Part shown: piece by piece, positions 23,301 through 34,527 of the stretch | How positions within the stretch are numbered: the stretch's first letter is position 1 | How the letters are laid out: each line of letters begins with the position of its first letter | Source: Lingula anatina | Taxonomy: Eukaryota; Brachiopoda; Lingulata; Lingulida; Lingulidae | NCBI RefSeq assembly: GCF_001039355.2 | Contig: NW_019775631.1 | Location: 1 to 42,714 of the forward strand | Reading direction: 5' to 3' | Length of the DNA stretch: 42,714 nucleotides | Position numbers and translations under genes: made by a program | Notes under the pieces: generated by a model | What the model was told of the DNA's origin: nothing | The model's database searches: none | Seen by the model: only the letters and a program-made list of their open reading frames with translations

Positions 23301-26300
23301 GTTTGTGTTTGGGGGGGGGGGGGGGTACCCTTTATGCCCTACAACACAATCAGAATGTTGACAATTTAAAATATTTGGTTACAGTATGCATATTACAGGT
23401 ATAGCACCACTTCGGAAAATAACCTTCTCCAAAGAAGCTTTGCACTTATAGAGTCAAGACCAACTTTTTAGACATAATATCTTTTTAAGAAGACAAATTA
23501 CCACAGAAGTGGTTCCATCCCCGACTTCCTGGTCTTGAAGATCTGCCAGCTCACAGAGGATCTTGGCGGCTGGGTGTTCTACTTCCAGAAGTTTGAGTAT
23601 TGTGGCTCCATCATTGGTGATTGTCACATCCTAGAAACAAAATCAATATATAAGTAAACAATGCAAATGAGAGGCAACAATGTTATTTCGTCAATAAATA
23701 TCTTAATGATGACTTGCAGGGGGATGACTCATTTAAATAGCTGCCAAGTGTTCGAATTTCTAAATAACAGTTTAACCATTTACATGTTCACTTTTTTTAA
23801 ATCTTTTTGAAGCAGGAAACTAACCTAGTGTATTTATTATCTTTTTTGGAACAGTTTTATGCATGGTACAAGAACTGACATGTATCTTGAGACCTGCCAA
23901 CTTTCATACAGCAGGAAGTCTCAATGCAGGCTGGGGCTTTTTTAGTGAACTCTGTGGGGCCGTAGCAATAATCTGAATGTTCACTGGTCCAAAGGTTTGA
24001 TAGTCTGAAGTAATGCAGGAAGAAACTGTATAGTGTACTGGCAATTAAGTTAAATTCATCGGGGCCCATGTATATAATTTTTCGGACCAGTGAGCCTTCA
24101 GACCAATGAACCTTGAGACTACTGAGACTCCCCCAGCTTGGCACTAGCAAGATGTGGCAACTGATACTCACTCCCACGTCATCCACCAACATTTTGTCCA
24201 GTCCCACGGGACCCAGACTGCTCTTCACTATGTTAGCAATAGCTGAGGCTGCCATCACTAAAATAACACACAAACTGATTAGATGCTTTGGAGAAAAGAA
24301 TGATAAAATTTTCCAAAAATGTGCCTATTTATCATTTTTCAGCATAGACTAAGAACACAGATAGGTAGATCACAATCCGCTAGGGGCGCTACAGTCGTAA
24401 CTGTCCACGGGCAGTGAAGTGTAAAACTGAAGTCGGCCTGCTGACAGTTCGCCTATGGAACCCCTTTTTTAAATCTCTCTTTTAGCGCCGCGTTAAAAAA
24501 CTAATACAAGCCATTAACTAAATAAGTTGTAAATCAAAGAGTAAAATCCGGTCACGTGATTTTCCCATGTTGCAGTCTTTGACAAGTTTCGGTTCTGCTT
24601 GTTTTAAGCTTTGCCTCTACAAAATGATAAAAATTTTCAGTTAAGTGCTGGTATCATCTTTTTGAAATTTATATCCAGCAAAGTTTATGAAATTTGCTAT
24701 ATTATGTAGAAAAATCATGAAATTTGAAGGTTGCGAAGTATAGTTAATTTAATCCGCAATATTACATGATGTGAAAATTACCACAGGGAAATAGCTTTGC
24801 CCTGATTAGTCACAGGCTATGTGAGCCAGACAATAGGCTGAGCACACAAAGACACACAGGGTGCTCTGCTGCGCCTGAGTGATCACTGNNNNNNNNNNNN
24901 NNNNNNNNNNNNNNNNNNNNNNNNNNNNNNNNNNNNNNNNNNNNNNNNNNNNNNNNNNNNNNNNNNNNNNNNNNNNNNNNNNNNNNNNNNNNNNNNNNNN
25001 NNNNNNNNNNNNNNNNNNNNNNNNNNNNNNNNNNNNNNNNNNNNNNNNNNNNNNNNNNNNNNNNNNNNNNNNNNNNNNNNNNNNNNNNNNNNNNNNNNNN
25101 NNNNNNNNNNNNNNNNNNNNNNNNNNNNNNNNNNNNNNNNNNNNNNNNNNNNNNNNNNNNNNNNNNNNNNNNNNNNNNNNNNNNNNNNNNNNNNNNNNNN
25201 NNNNNNNNNNNNNNNNNNNNNNNNNNNNNNNNNNNNNNNNNNNNNNNNNNNNNNNNNNNNNNNNNNNNNNNNNNNNNNNNNNNNNNNNNNNNNNNNNNNN
25301 NNNNNNNNNNNNNNNNNNNNNNNNNNNNNNNNNNNNNNNNNNNNNNNNNNNNNNNNNNNNNNNNNNNNNNNNNNNNNNNNNNNNNNNNNNNNNNNNNNNN
25401 NNNNNNNNNNNNNNNNNNNNNNNNNNNNNNNNNNNNNNNNNNNNNNNNNNNNNNNNNNNNNNNNNNNNNNNNNNNNNNNNNNNNNNNNNNNNNNNNNNNN
25501 NNNNNNNNNNNNNNNNNNNNNNNNNNNNNNNNNNNNNNNNNNNNNNNNNNNNNNNNNNNNNNNNNNNNNNNNNNNNNNNNNNNNNNNNNNNNNNNNNNNN
25601 NNNNNGCCTGCTGACAGTTCGCCTATGGAACCCCTTTTTTAAATCTCTCTTTTAGCGCTGCGTAAAAAAACTAATACAAGCCATTAACTAAATAAGTTGT
25701 AAATCAAAGAGTAAAATCCGGTCACATGATTTTCCCATGTTGCAGTCTTTGACAAGTTTCGGTTCTGCTTGTTTTAAGTTTTGCCTCTACAAAATGCTAA
25801 AAAATTTCAGGTAAGTGCTGGTATCATCTTTTTGAAATTTATATCCAGCAAAGTTTATGAAATTTGCTATATTATGTAGAAAAATCATGAAATTTGAAGG
25901 TTGCGAAGTATAGTTAATTTAATCCGCAATATTACATGATGTGAAAATTACCACAGGGAAATAGCTTTGCCCTGATTAGTCACAGGCTATGTGAGCCAGA
26001 CAATAGGCTGAGCACACAAAGACACACAGGGTGCTCTGCTGCGCCTGAGTGATCACTGTTGGTCAGTGGGCACAGGTTTTGAGCTGAGAAGTGTGGACAC
26101 TTTTGGTGGATTTTTGCAGTTAAAAAACTTCAATATCTTTGTTGCTTGTAGGAATATTTAAAAAATTCCAAATGATTTCATCCGGTTTTTGCATTACCTT
26201 TCAGATGATATAAGTATTTTAATTTTCTGATCAGTTTGAAAATTTTTCTGATATACCTAACACAGAGAACTAAACTTTCTGCCTTGGTTACGCGGTCGAG

Positions 26301-26696
26301 TCTCAACAAAGTCGAAATGGACGCAATGCTACAACTTCAATAAATAAAATACACGTCTTGCTTTCAGTTTTATACCTTGCAGGCAACTAATTTTAATCGT
26401 CGCCATGATTACAGCGAATTATCAGTAGTTTCAGGGAATGCAGTTACTGATTATTTGGCAGGTAACTACAGTAATATCATGAAATGTGAAAATCACGCTG
26501 TCGCGCGCACGTGCTCAACGTTTCAAGTATAATTATGTATGAAGAGAAGAACGCAGTGTAACACTAGCAAACAAATAAGTAACTACATATATCTATCTTT
26601 TAATCTAGAATATTTTTGCTAACCATTTTGAGTCCGTATGGACTCTCCCGTAGTTCTTTCTCCGAAGATGTGAAGAGCTCTTGCTGTATCCGCCAT
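17369..26696 (-). CDS. TCP1: T-complex protein 1 subunit alpha (CCT1), complete, 12 exons
   Basis: The gene encodes one subunit of the eight-membered cytosolic CCT/TRiC chaperonin, an ATP-driven folding chamber for actin, tubulin and other clients. Exons, all in phase: 26696-26624, 24257-24172, 23630-23502, 22541-22444, 22209-22099, 21811-21630, 21220-21094, 20766-20591, 20331-20208, 19568-19376, 18276-18113, 17582-17369. They total 1677 nt, 558 aa plus TAA, close to the roughly 556 aa of animal orthologues. The start [19 protein letters not shown] follows a good Kozak context. Chaperonin motifs are intact: [10 protein letters not shown] (54-63), the ATPase GDGTT (90-94, catalytic Asp91), [10 protein letters not shown] and AAKTSMSSK in exon 5, FFANMVVDA in exon 6, TTGGIDD in exon 8, and [12 protein letters not shown] near 412-423. 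The subunit is alpha rather than another CCT because of [20 protein letters not shown] and [17 protein letters not shown]. Intron 1 contains the assembly gap. Confidence 0.97.
18544..19185. mobile_element. Inverted-repeat element with repeated sub-terminal motif, in a TCP1 intron
   Basis: The ends GAAATTCTA...(18544) and ...TAGAATTTC (to 19185) are inverted copies for about 45 bp. A block CCTTCAAGAAATCGACG occurs once in the left arm (about 18568), twice in the right arm in inverted orientation (about 19129-19161), and in a variant form followed by AAAACCGGAAG inside (18765-18793). No coding capacity was recognised, so it is probably a non-autonomous DNA element. No clear target duplication was found. 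Confidence 0.65.
20875..21044. repeat. Tandem duplication, two units offset by 92 bp
   Basis: 20875-20953 and 20967-21044 share GCTAAAGTGTTTTCAAGATT and most of the following 60 bases, with a few substitutions. It lies in the TCP1 intron between exons 7 and 8. Confidence 0.9.
22542..23501. other. TCP1 intron 3, no other feature than a GT/poly-G tract
   Basis: The intron separates exon 3 (ending 23502) from exon 4 (starting 22541). It contains (GT)n followed by 15 G at 23311-23325. I see no gene in it. Confidence 0.6.
24436..24888. repeat. Left copy of a 453-bp repeat ending exactly at the gap
   Basis: Near-identical, at a constant offset of 1170, to 25606-26058. Differences are few (for example GCCGCGTT against GCTGCGTA, CACGTGATT against CACATGATT). 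It runs up to the last base before the N run. Confidence 0.95.
24889..25605. other. Assembly gap of 717 N
   Basis: All bases are N. The gap sits in TCP1 intron 1. The open frame that appears to cross it is an artefact of N translation. Confidence 1.
25606..26058. repeat. Right copy of the 453-bp repeat starting exactly at the gap
   Basis: It begins at the first base after the N run and matches 24436-24888 base for base apart from a handful of substitutions. Unique sequence (TTGGTCAGTGGG) follows at 26059. Confidence 0.95.
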
Positions 26697-26703
26697 TTTG
26701 ACC
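26688..26703 (-). promoter_or_regulatory. TCP1 start codon in a YY1-like CAAAATGGCGG motif
   Basis: Around the ATG (26696-26694) the minus strand reads GTCAAAATGGCGGAT, matching CAANATGGCGGC except at the last base. It is the same arrangement as at the start of the macro-TIR gene. A role in initiation is inferred from the known YY1 motif. Confidence 0.5.
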
Positions 26704-27122
26704 TACTGTAGCCTATGATGCTCTCGTCCTCGTGATAGCAGCAACTTTTTTCAGTTTACCACCAAGTTAAACAACAACTAAGATTGTACCAAATATTGAT
26801 GCTGAATTCATAACGATTAGAGGTAATGTTTGAAAAAAAGATAGCTATACAAAATATCCCTTGAACTTTCACACATTTCGTCTCCACGCAATAACCTCGT
26901 TTAGAAAATGAACGTCCTAAGCATAACGATGTTACCATATTGTAAACATCAGGAATGAGGCTATGCGGCGGAAAGTCCTATGACAAAGACGGAGCAGACA
27001 GGTCATGTACGGTCAAATCTGTTAGTATCTGTCTGCCGTAGTGTCCACATGTCTCCTGCGTGCTTTGTGTACTCGCAATAACTGCTGTCGATGTAGACTG
27101 CTTGGAGAAGAAAAACACATCG
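26697..27122. promoter_or_regulatory. Divergent-gene interval, probable bidirectional promoter of TCP1 and the plus-strand gene
   Basis: The TCP1 start codon (minus) and the first donor-like site on the plus strand (CG/GTGAGT, exon end 27122) are about 430 bp apart. A plus-strand 5' UTR exon ending at 27122 could splice to the acceptor TTTGTTTCAG at 27501-27510. The interval has more CpG than the surrounding DNA. Promoter activity is inferred from the head-to-head arrangement. Confidence 0.45.
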
Positions 27123-27194
27123 GTGAGTTTAAGAATACGCTGAATTTACATAGATACGTAGGACACCTGCAAGAAAAAGACGAGAGATGAGTTT

Positions 27195-27215
27195 GGGGGG
27201 GGGGGGGGGGGGGGG
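27195..27215. repeat. Poly(G) run of 21 bases
   Basis: Uninterrupted G tract just downstream of the presumed divergent promoter. Similar long G runs occur at 2810-2819, 20150-20159 and 23311-23325. Confidence 0.95.
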
Positions 27216-27510
27216 AATAGGCGACGGTCAAGCCATTGGACGAACAAAACATTATCCAAGGTCAAGCTGATGCAAGTTTTCGTATTGAATAATGCCTTAT
27301 TGTTGCCATTGATGCTATATGGCTTAGGAAGTACATAACTAAAAGTTGTGCCCAATTCCAGATTGAAATTACTAATTATATTTGATTATAATCAGTTAAT
27401 TAATTAATTTATTTATATTTGATGTTAATTTCTTAATTCAGAGTTTGTTTCCTCATTTATATTTTTATTGACTTGCCAAATAAATATGTGTCCGTTTTAT
27501 TTTGTTTCAG

Positions 27511-30500
27511 GGTTTAAAAGATATAGTATTCTAGCTCTGCAAGCTTGGAGCAGGCAACTCCGTTACCTGTTTAGTTCGTGACTGCTATCTTTAATATTCT
27601 GTTTGATGTCAAACAGTCAAGCAATGGCAGACAGTTCAGGTGAGTTGAGTACATAAGTAGTAATAGGGATGACTCCTTATCACCTTTCAAGTTTCAAAGC
27701 TAGGTATTATGATCTTAAATTGACTATTCAAGATAAACACCAATCTAAGTACAGTTCATGTTGAGTTTATAATATTAATAATAATATATATATATATGTG
27801 GCACATCCAAACTATCCAGATTCATCCAGATATTTGGCTGTTGTATTTATGCACCCCTCACCCAACCACATTCTATGACCTAGCTACCATACCTATAACT
27901 GCACACCTGATTTTATTTTTCTGGATTTTTATAAAAGGTCCACCTTCATCTCTGCTATATCAAATTGTTAACTAGAACAGCATATCTACTTGTACTGTGT
28001 AACTGTGCATGAAGAAACCAATTTATATTGCCTTACAGTACTAGTAAATGGTCCTTATCTTCATCCAGAATAAAATGTTGCACTAGTTAACTCTAAGCTG
28101 TGTTTACATCAAGTTAAACTTATAGGCCATTCACATTAGAACGTTAACCGCGGTCGAGTTTACTCCGATTAAACCGCGGTCAACCAAACCGCGTCCACAC
28201 TGACACCGGCAGCGATCAGTAGCCGTAGAATCTCAGCATGCGCTCTTACTAGAATCTGTGAAACATGACGGGAGCTCAAATGACAATACACTTGTGCGCG
28301 TGGGCTTTATATGTAGACATCCGGTCATCCGGTCAGGAGTTTACTCCGATTATACCCACCTCCCGATCTGGGTTTATTTCGACCGCGGTCAGGGCTACGT
28401 CGTCTGTCCACATTAAAAAAGTTAACCGTGATAGGACCGAGGTCAGGCCTTGACTGCGGTTAAAAGTGCTAGTGTGAATGGGGTATTAGTGAATAAATGA
28501 CAGTTTTGCAGTCTGTCCCAAAGACTTACCAATATTAGTATTTGGGCAAAAATGGTGTCTAAAATGGTGTTCTGTGAAAATGAAACATTTTTACTGGGAC
28601 AGTGTCTTTTTAGATAGGCAGTTGCCTCAGGTATCACTTAATGACACAAGGCTAGATTTGGATAATTCAGAGGATGCAATTCTATTGCAATTGAGCACCT
28701 GTTTTTAGTTTTTTGACTAGACGCAAGGTTTAAGTTAAGTCCTGTATGAATGCACCTAAAGTCAGCTTTCTACACCTTTAGTCAACTTGCATGTCAGGAA
28801 ACATTAGGAAAGGTTGGACCCACTGTGCTTTCGAGTCCGTATCAATAACAGGTCTATAGCTGCATACTAGTAGTTTTTTTTCTCTAAATGATTTATATTT
28901 TACGTAAACTATGATATTAAGATCATTAGAAGGGCCATATCATCTCAAAATCATTTGCTAAACAAAATCATCCTTTCAAGCTGTAAAATATTAAAGTTAC
29001 ATGGCTAGTATTATGTCCTGTAACACATAAATCACTAGTTTCTTATATATAATAATAATAATCTTTATGTGTACAAGTTACATTTTACAGGTTCTCTACT
29101 CTAATCATAACAACTTTATAACAGCTATACAAATCTATACAAATACTAGTACTTATGGAATGATTACTGGGAAGCAGCACATGTACAGAATAAAACGACT
29201 ATATAATTGCTATTGATGGGTGTATCGTTTTTTCAAACTTTCAGTTATATACAGATATAAGGCTCTCAAGCATGATTCACATTTTGGACTGAGCAGCCAC
29301 TGAAGTTTTTCCTGATCTGTTTTTTGCTCAGGAGGTATCATGAGTATACTTCTTCCGTCACTATGTTCTTCACATTTCAGTAGAAAGTGGATTTCTGTTT
29401 CAATTTCATTACAGTGAGGACACTTACGATTTTGAGTAGGGGTTTTAGGAGAAGTATAGCGACCCTGTTCAATTTCTAAGTTGTGGTCACTAATCCGCAT
29501 TTTTGCAATAATCTTTATTTCTGATGGTGTGACTTTAATTAAGAGAGATTTTCCAGGGGTGTATATTATATCTAAGTTTTTTAAAGTAATCTTTATTTCC
29601 TAAGTTTACTGTAGTCATCACTTTCCAGGTCTTTCTAAACTAGTTCCTCAATTTTATTGTTGATAGCATCTCTTAGGTTTTCAAAATTATCTGGTATTTG
29701 TGTATCAGTTTTATGACCCAGACCCCAACATAAATGTTGTTATTGATTCAGACCAACAGGGTTCTTTTTCTTTTTGATCCTGTTCATAAATGTTCTTGAC
29801 CAATCTGTTGGAAGGCAACTCTTTCAGTCTGTCTGTTTTGCAACATCAGAATAGATTGGAAATCTTCCAAATTCAGCTCTACAACTCACATCGAGCCTAC
29901 ATGCCAGAAAAAAAAAAAAACTACTAGTACTAATACACATTATTAAAAGGCAACCAAATAACTTAGACTGGGTTCCCACAGATTTCGATCGATCCATCTG
30001 GATCGACCTAACTCCCTTGGGGGGTTCACGCTAAATTGCTGTCAGCTTCCGGGAGCCTAGCATGCACAAAAATTAATTACAGCTTTTAGTAGGCAGGACA
30101 GACATTTAAGATGGTTAAGGCTTAAGCTGACAGCAATCTAGTGAGACTCCCCAGGGGGATAGATCGATCTAAATATCTGTGGGAATGGTCTCTTAGTAAT
30201 GCATTTGTTTTAGTGCTGTGCATGGAATAGCATAATCATTCTAATGAGATTTGTTGCAAATGCCTGGAGTTAATTATCACATAGCACAGAAAGAAATCTG
30301 AAAATATTGTTTTTTTTTTTTTTTTTTTGGGAGGGGGGGGGTTGCCATGATATGCTTTAAGTATTATTTAGTGTGAAGGATTTGAACATGTCAAATAGCT
30401 TTAGATGCACCATTAATCATGATGTATGATATTAATATGCAAAGGTGAGCACAATGGTTGCTTCAGCCATTGGGCTTTTTGTTGAAACAGATTTTAATGT

Positions 30501-33500
30501 TTCCTAATGCAATATTTTGTTATTATTGCTCAGGGTGTTATATACAAAAGTTCTGAAAATAGGCGCCCACCTATGATGGTTTATTGTTTTATTGCCTTAA
30601 AAAGTTTAAAGGATTAAAGGGCCAGACTCTTTTCACTGTGTACAAAGATAAACAGTTAAAGAATGCCCACAATAAATTCGGAAAAAGAAAGATGTGCCAA
30701 CTTATTGATAATTGCGATTGTATTTTATCGAAATACCAAAATGAATGTCCCTGTCGTTCGACCCTTTAAACCAATTAGAGTAATGGAAAGGGGGTCGCGT
30801 GACCTTCCCACCAGGTGTTGCAATGTAAATAAAGAAGCATGACAGACTCTAATGAAGATTCTGAGGAAGATGTGGAATCTTCGCCTACTTCACATTTTTT
30901 TTTTCTTGTATGCACACAGTAGAAGGTTGCTCAGAGATTGTTTACTGGGAAACTTTTAGGGAGCATTCACATCGAGAAGAGCAGAGTTTTAGTAAGGCCG
31001 AGACCTAAATGTGGCGGACCTACATGAAAGGAAGACTGCTAATCTTTTAATGGTCTCTCCAACAGGATTCATGTAGGCCCGCCATATTTAGGTCGTGGCT
31101 TTACTGGACCTTGGCTCTTCTCGATGTAAATGCTCCCTTAGAATCGCAGCTAAACAATGGCGGAAATTTGGCAGCAGGGAAGTGGCTGCTGTTCAGTCGA
31201 TCTGTGCAGATTTAGACAAAGGATTCAACGATTTGGAACCCAAACCACGATACCACTTTTCATGCTACAGAAAGCTAACAAACAAGAAAGGGCTATATCT
31301 GGTCGCAAAGAAATATGAGAAAGCTGAGAAACAAGGCAGTCCTGCTGAAGAAGGTAATTAAGTCAACATATTGCTATGTGTCTTTAAATGAGCCCTGATC
31401 GTGTGATGTTAACATTGTCTGTGTCTGATGTTACATAATAATAGTAAATAAAGGGTGAGTGATAAAAATGATTTGAAGAAAGAAAAAAGGAAAATGATTA
31501 AAACATTTATTATAATATGATTTGTTAATGGTTATAGGAGATTTAAGATTTGAAGCATCTTCATTCTCTGTTGAATAAGATAGTAACGGTAGTTACTACC
31601 CCTACTGAAAATCTACTGTATGATGCAATTCCTATCACTTTTGGTTGGGGGGTGGGGGATGCTGTATTGTTTGCTTGCGTTATTGGACTCGAAAATGTGT
31701 AAACACCAAAAAAGTTGGCTTGTGGATTAGAAATGGATGTAAGGTTCATGTAAAACTGGCGGATCTCAAAAATAAAATTATTCTGCCCCCCCCCCCCCCA
31801 AAAAAAAAAAAAAAGAAAACCTCCCAAAACTGACTGTTGCATTTCTTTTTTCCTTGAGTGTACATGTAGTTCAGTTAAGAGAAGAGGTACTTTTGTTCCA
31901 AGGCATTCTATATAAACCTGGACAGCAGAATGCTAGTGGGCTCCCTATTACATATTAAATCTGTAAGCTTGATTAATTTGTCTTTGTTGCAACAAATATT
32001 AAACAGTGGGTCTCATTTGACTGAAGTTTGTCATAGCTAAGTTCCTCCTTATAAAACATGCAGGGCCAGTGTTATGTTGAAAGTTATACCTACTCTATGC
32101 CCTTTCATTGAATCATGAGGATATATGTAATTAGTTGTTCATATCACTTAGTGTCAATCTTGTGATATATAAACTCACATGCTACATGACTCTGGTTGTT
32201 GTCTTATATAAGTATTTATAGTTAAATCATAGTGATGGTATATATTGTTACAATTGCACTTGCATCAATCAAGAAATACAAAATACTTGTAAATTTGTGG
32301 TCTGCTCTGTATTTGCTGAATCATTTGTGTATCCAGGTGATTTTATTTGATATTCGTATAACTATTCACTGCTGTCTTTTTATTTGCACAAGGCAAATGT
32401 TTTTATAACTGAATTTTGAGCACATTGCTGTTTTTACATATCTTTGTAAAAGACCTGCTTGGATAAAGTTGTTTCTATAGTAGTCAGTATCTGTCACATT
32501 ATAATGAACTTGTATGTACGGGATGAAAATGTAAAATTTCATTTTGCTTGTTTTACAGATCCATCTACCAGTAGTACAACTCGTCCCAAAATACAAGGTC
32601 CATCTCCGAAGATGTTGAGATCAGTCTCGGGGCTTGGCATGTCAAAGTCACCAGTGCTTCCGCCCATCTGCATTATTTGTAAAAAGAAGGATAGATACAT
32701 CAAGGTACGAGGGAAGAGAGAAAGGGACAGATTATCCTGTGCAGAAACTCTTGATGGTGGTAAGCTTATATTTCTTTGGTCACATTTCATTAATTGAGAT
32801 TATTTTAGTGGAAATGGTTATGATTGGCTGGAATATCACTTTGTTACATTTCTGAATCAAATACTGATTTTAGTGAATTTATTATTGACACTGGTTATGA
32901 AATACATCAGGTTAAAAAAAAAAATTGTTAATGTTCTGTTTTGCAGGCTCTTTAAGGAAAACAGCAGAGAGAAAAAAAGATGAAAGCATCTTGATGCATA
33001 TAAGGGATAAAGATTGTGCGGCTATTGGGGTCAAGTACCACCACTCGTGTTATAAAGAATATACTCGTCCTGTAAAGCAGGACACGGCAGAAACAGCCAC
33101 TGTGTATGTATGAATTACTTTTTTCCTGAATTTTTCATTTAAACATTGAACATAGTTTATCAGGGGCGGATCCAGAGATATTTTCTGACAGGCTTCCAAA
33201 TTACCTTTATTGATCCATCCTCCATTTTTGACCGTCTTCCAACAGAAAAAATCAAATACCCATCAATGTAAACTTGAAAATCTGACCGTCTTCCGTAAGA
33301 CCCAGAAGAAGCCCTAAATTCGCCCCTGTTTATAACTTGAATTTTATCATACAGCTCAGAGTTGAGTGCAAGTAAACTTGGGCATTTGTACGTATTCTGA
33401 AAATAATTTACGAATATAAAGGTTGGAATTCCTTTAAAACCCTATTTGCTTGATTTCTTATGAAAAAGAAATGTGCTTTTAGAAAGTCAAAACTTTTATA

Positions 33501-34471
33501 ATGTCACTGTTACAAATTTCTTTATATTTTCAGAGAAAGACATCCATACACAAAGTCATACCAGCACTTTTGCAAAGAAGTTGTGCAAAAAAGAATTATT
33601 GAAGGTCAGGCGGTGCTAAGGATGACGCAACTGCTACAATATTTCAAGAATTATGTCATGAAATTCGAGTCTGTAGATGCATCCGACTACAGGTAAGTCG
33701 GATATCACCACAATTTAAGTTAACTTAAGTTGGCTTATGATTCACTAGGGAGTTTTTATGGTTTTATATTAATTCAGTAGGTATTCTATTAGCCTATATG
33801 TTAGTAAATATCACAAGAGTATGATAGATATTTGTTTTGTTGTGGAAGTCGACTGAGCATAAATGCAGACTGTTTGATATTAGATTTAGGTATTTTACTT
33901 TCCATCTTTCTGTAAAGTTAATTTCTTTTGTATTTTCAGAAGTAGCCAGTTAAAATCTCGTCTCATGACCAACTTTCCTCAGCTTACATTCCACACCCTA
34001 TCATCAAAGTCGAGTAGTACTTTGGTATACCTAGGGCCCCTTGAAGCTGGTAATGTAGAAGAGAGATTAGAAAGCTTATTTGAAGGGATGACATCATCAG
34101 AAACTGACGCAGCCTCCACAGAGAGGAGACACCCACAACATCTGAATGGAGAAAACCTGAAAACTGTGTATTACGCAGGCCTTGAAGTAAAGTGGACGAC
34201 GCAGGACCCAGCCCCTGAAAGTGTTTTCCTATCCGTTAGTTGCAAATGTTCAGCTTCTAAATGTGCTTCCAAAAGCTGTTCATGTCGTGCATATAAATTG
34301 TCATGCACTGATGTTTGTGGTTGCAATTATTGCACTAACAAATCTGGAAGAAAAAGGGCTGTTACTGGATCAGAAGATGAAGATGACATTGATTGACTCT
34401 GATAAATATTTGTAAATAATGTGAACTAGTAACACAGAAAGTTATATTTTCACAGGCGAAATAATTAAGTT

Positions 34472-34527
<56 letters not shown>

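Larger units (their letters stand above)
30839..34396 (+). pseudogene. Cys-rich gene with two His/Cys modules and a C-terminal CXC domain, first exon split by a MITE
   Basis: Exons: about 30926-31353 (interrupted by the MITE at 30959-31137), 32559-32759, 32947-33103, 33534-33692, 33940-34396 (stop TGA). All later junctions are GT-AG and in phase. Exon 1 ends with a module [19 protein letters not shown]. Exons 2-3 encode [16 protein letters not shown] and [16 protein letters not shown], a second H-x2-CY module after a Cys pair, consistent with zinc binding. The C-terminus, [20 protein letters not shown] then CGCNYCTNK, has the spacing of a tesmin/TSO1-like CXC half-domain, followed by an acidic tail. 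Proteins with this layout form large uncharacterised families in marine invertebrates; function unknown, possibly transposon-derived. The start is unresolved: ATG at 30839 ([16 protein letters not shown]) is one base out of phase across a T10 run, unless that run is a polypyrimidine tract before an acceptor at about 30920. With the MITE present the exon cannot be read through. Confidence 0.7.

Noticed and set aside
24879-25655. Open frame of 258 codons
   Set aside because: Almost entirely translated N bases across the assembly gap.
31095-31137. GTG-initiated N-terminus ([14 protein letters not shown]) of the Cys-rich ORF
   Set aside because: These codons belong to the right arm of the inserted MITE, and an in-frame TAG lies just upstream. 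Not a native start.
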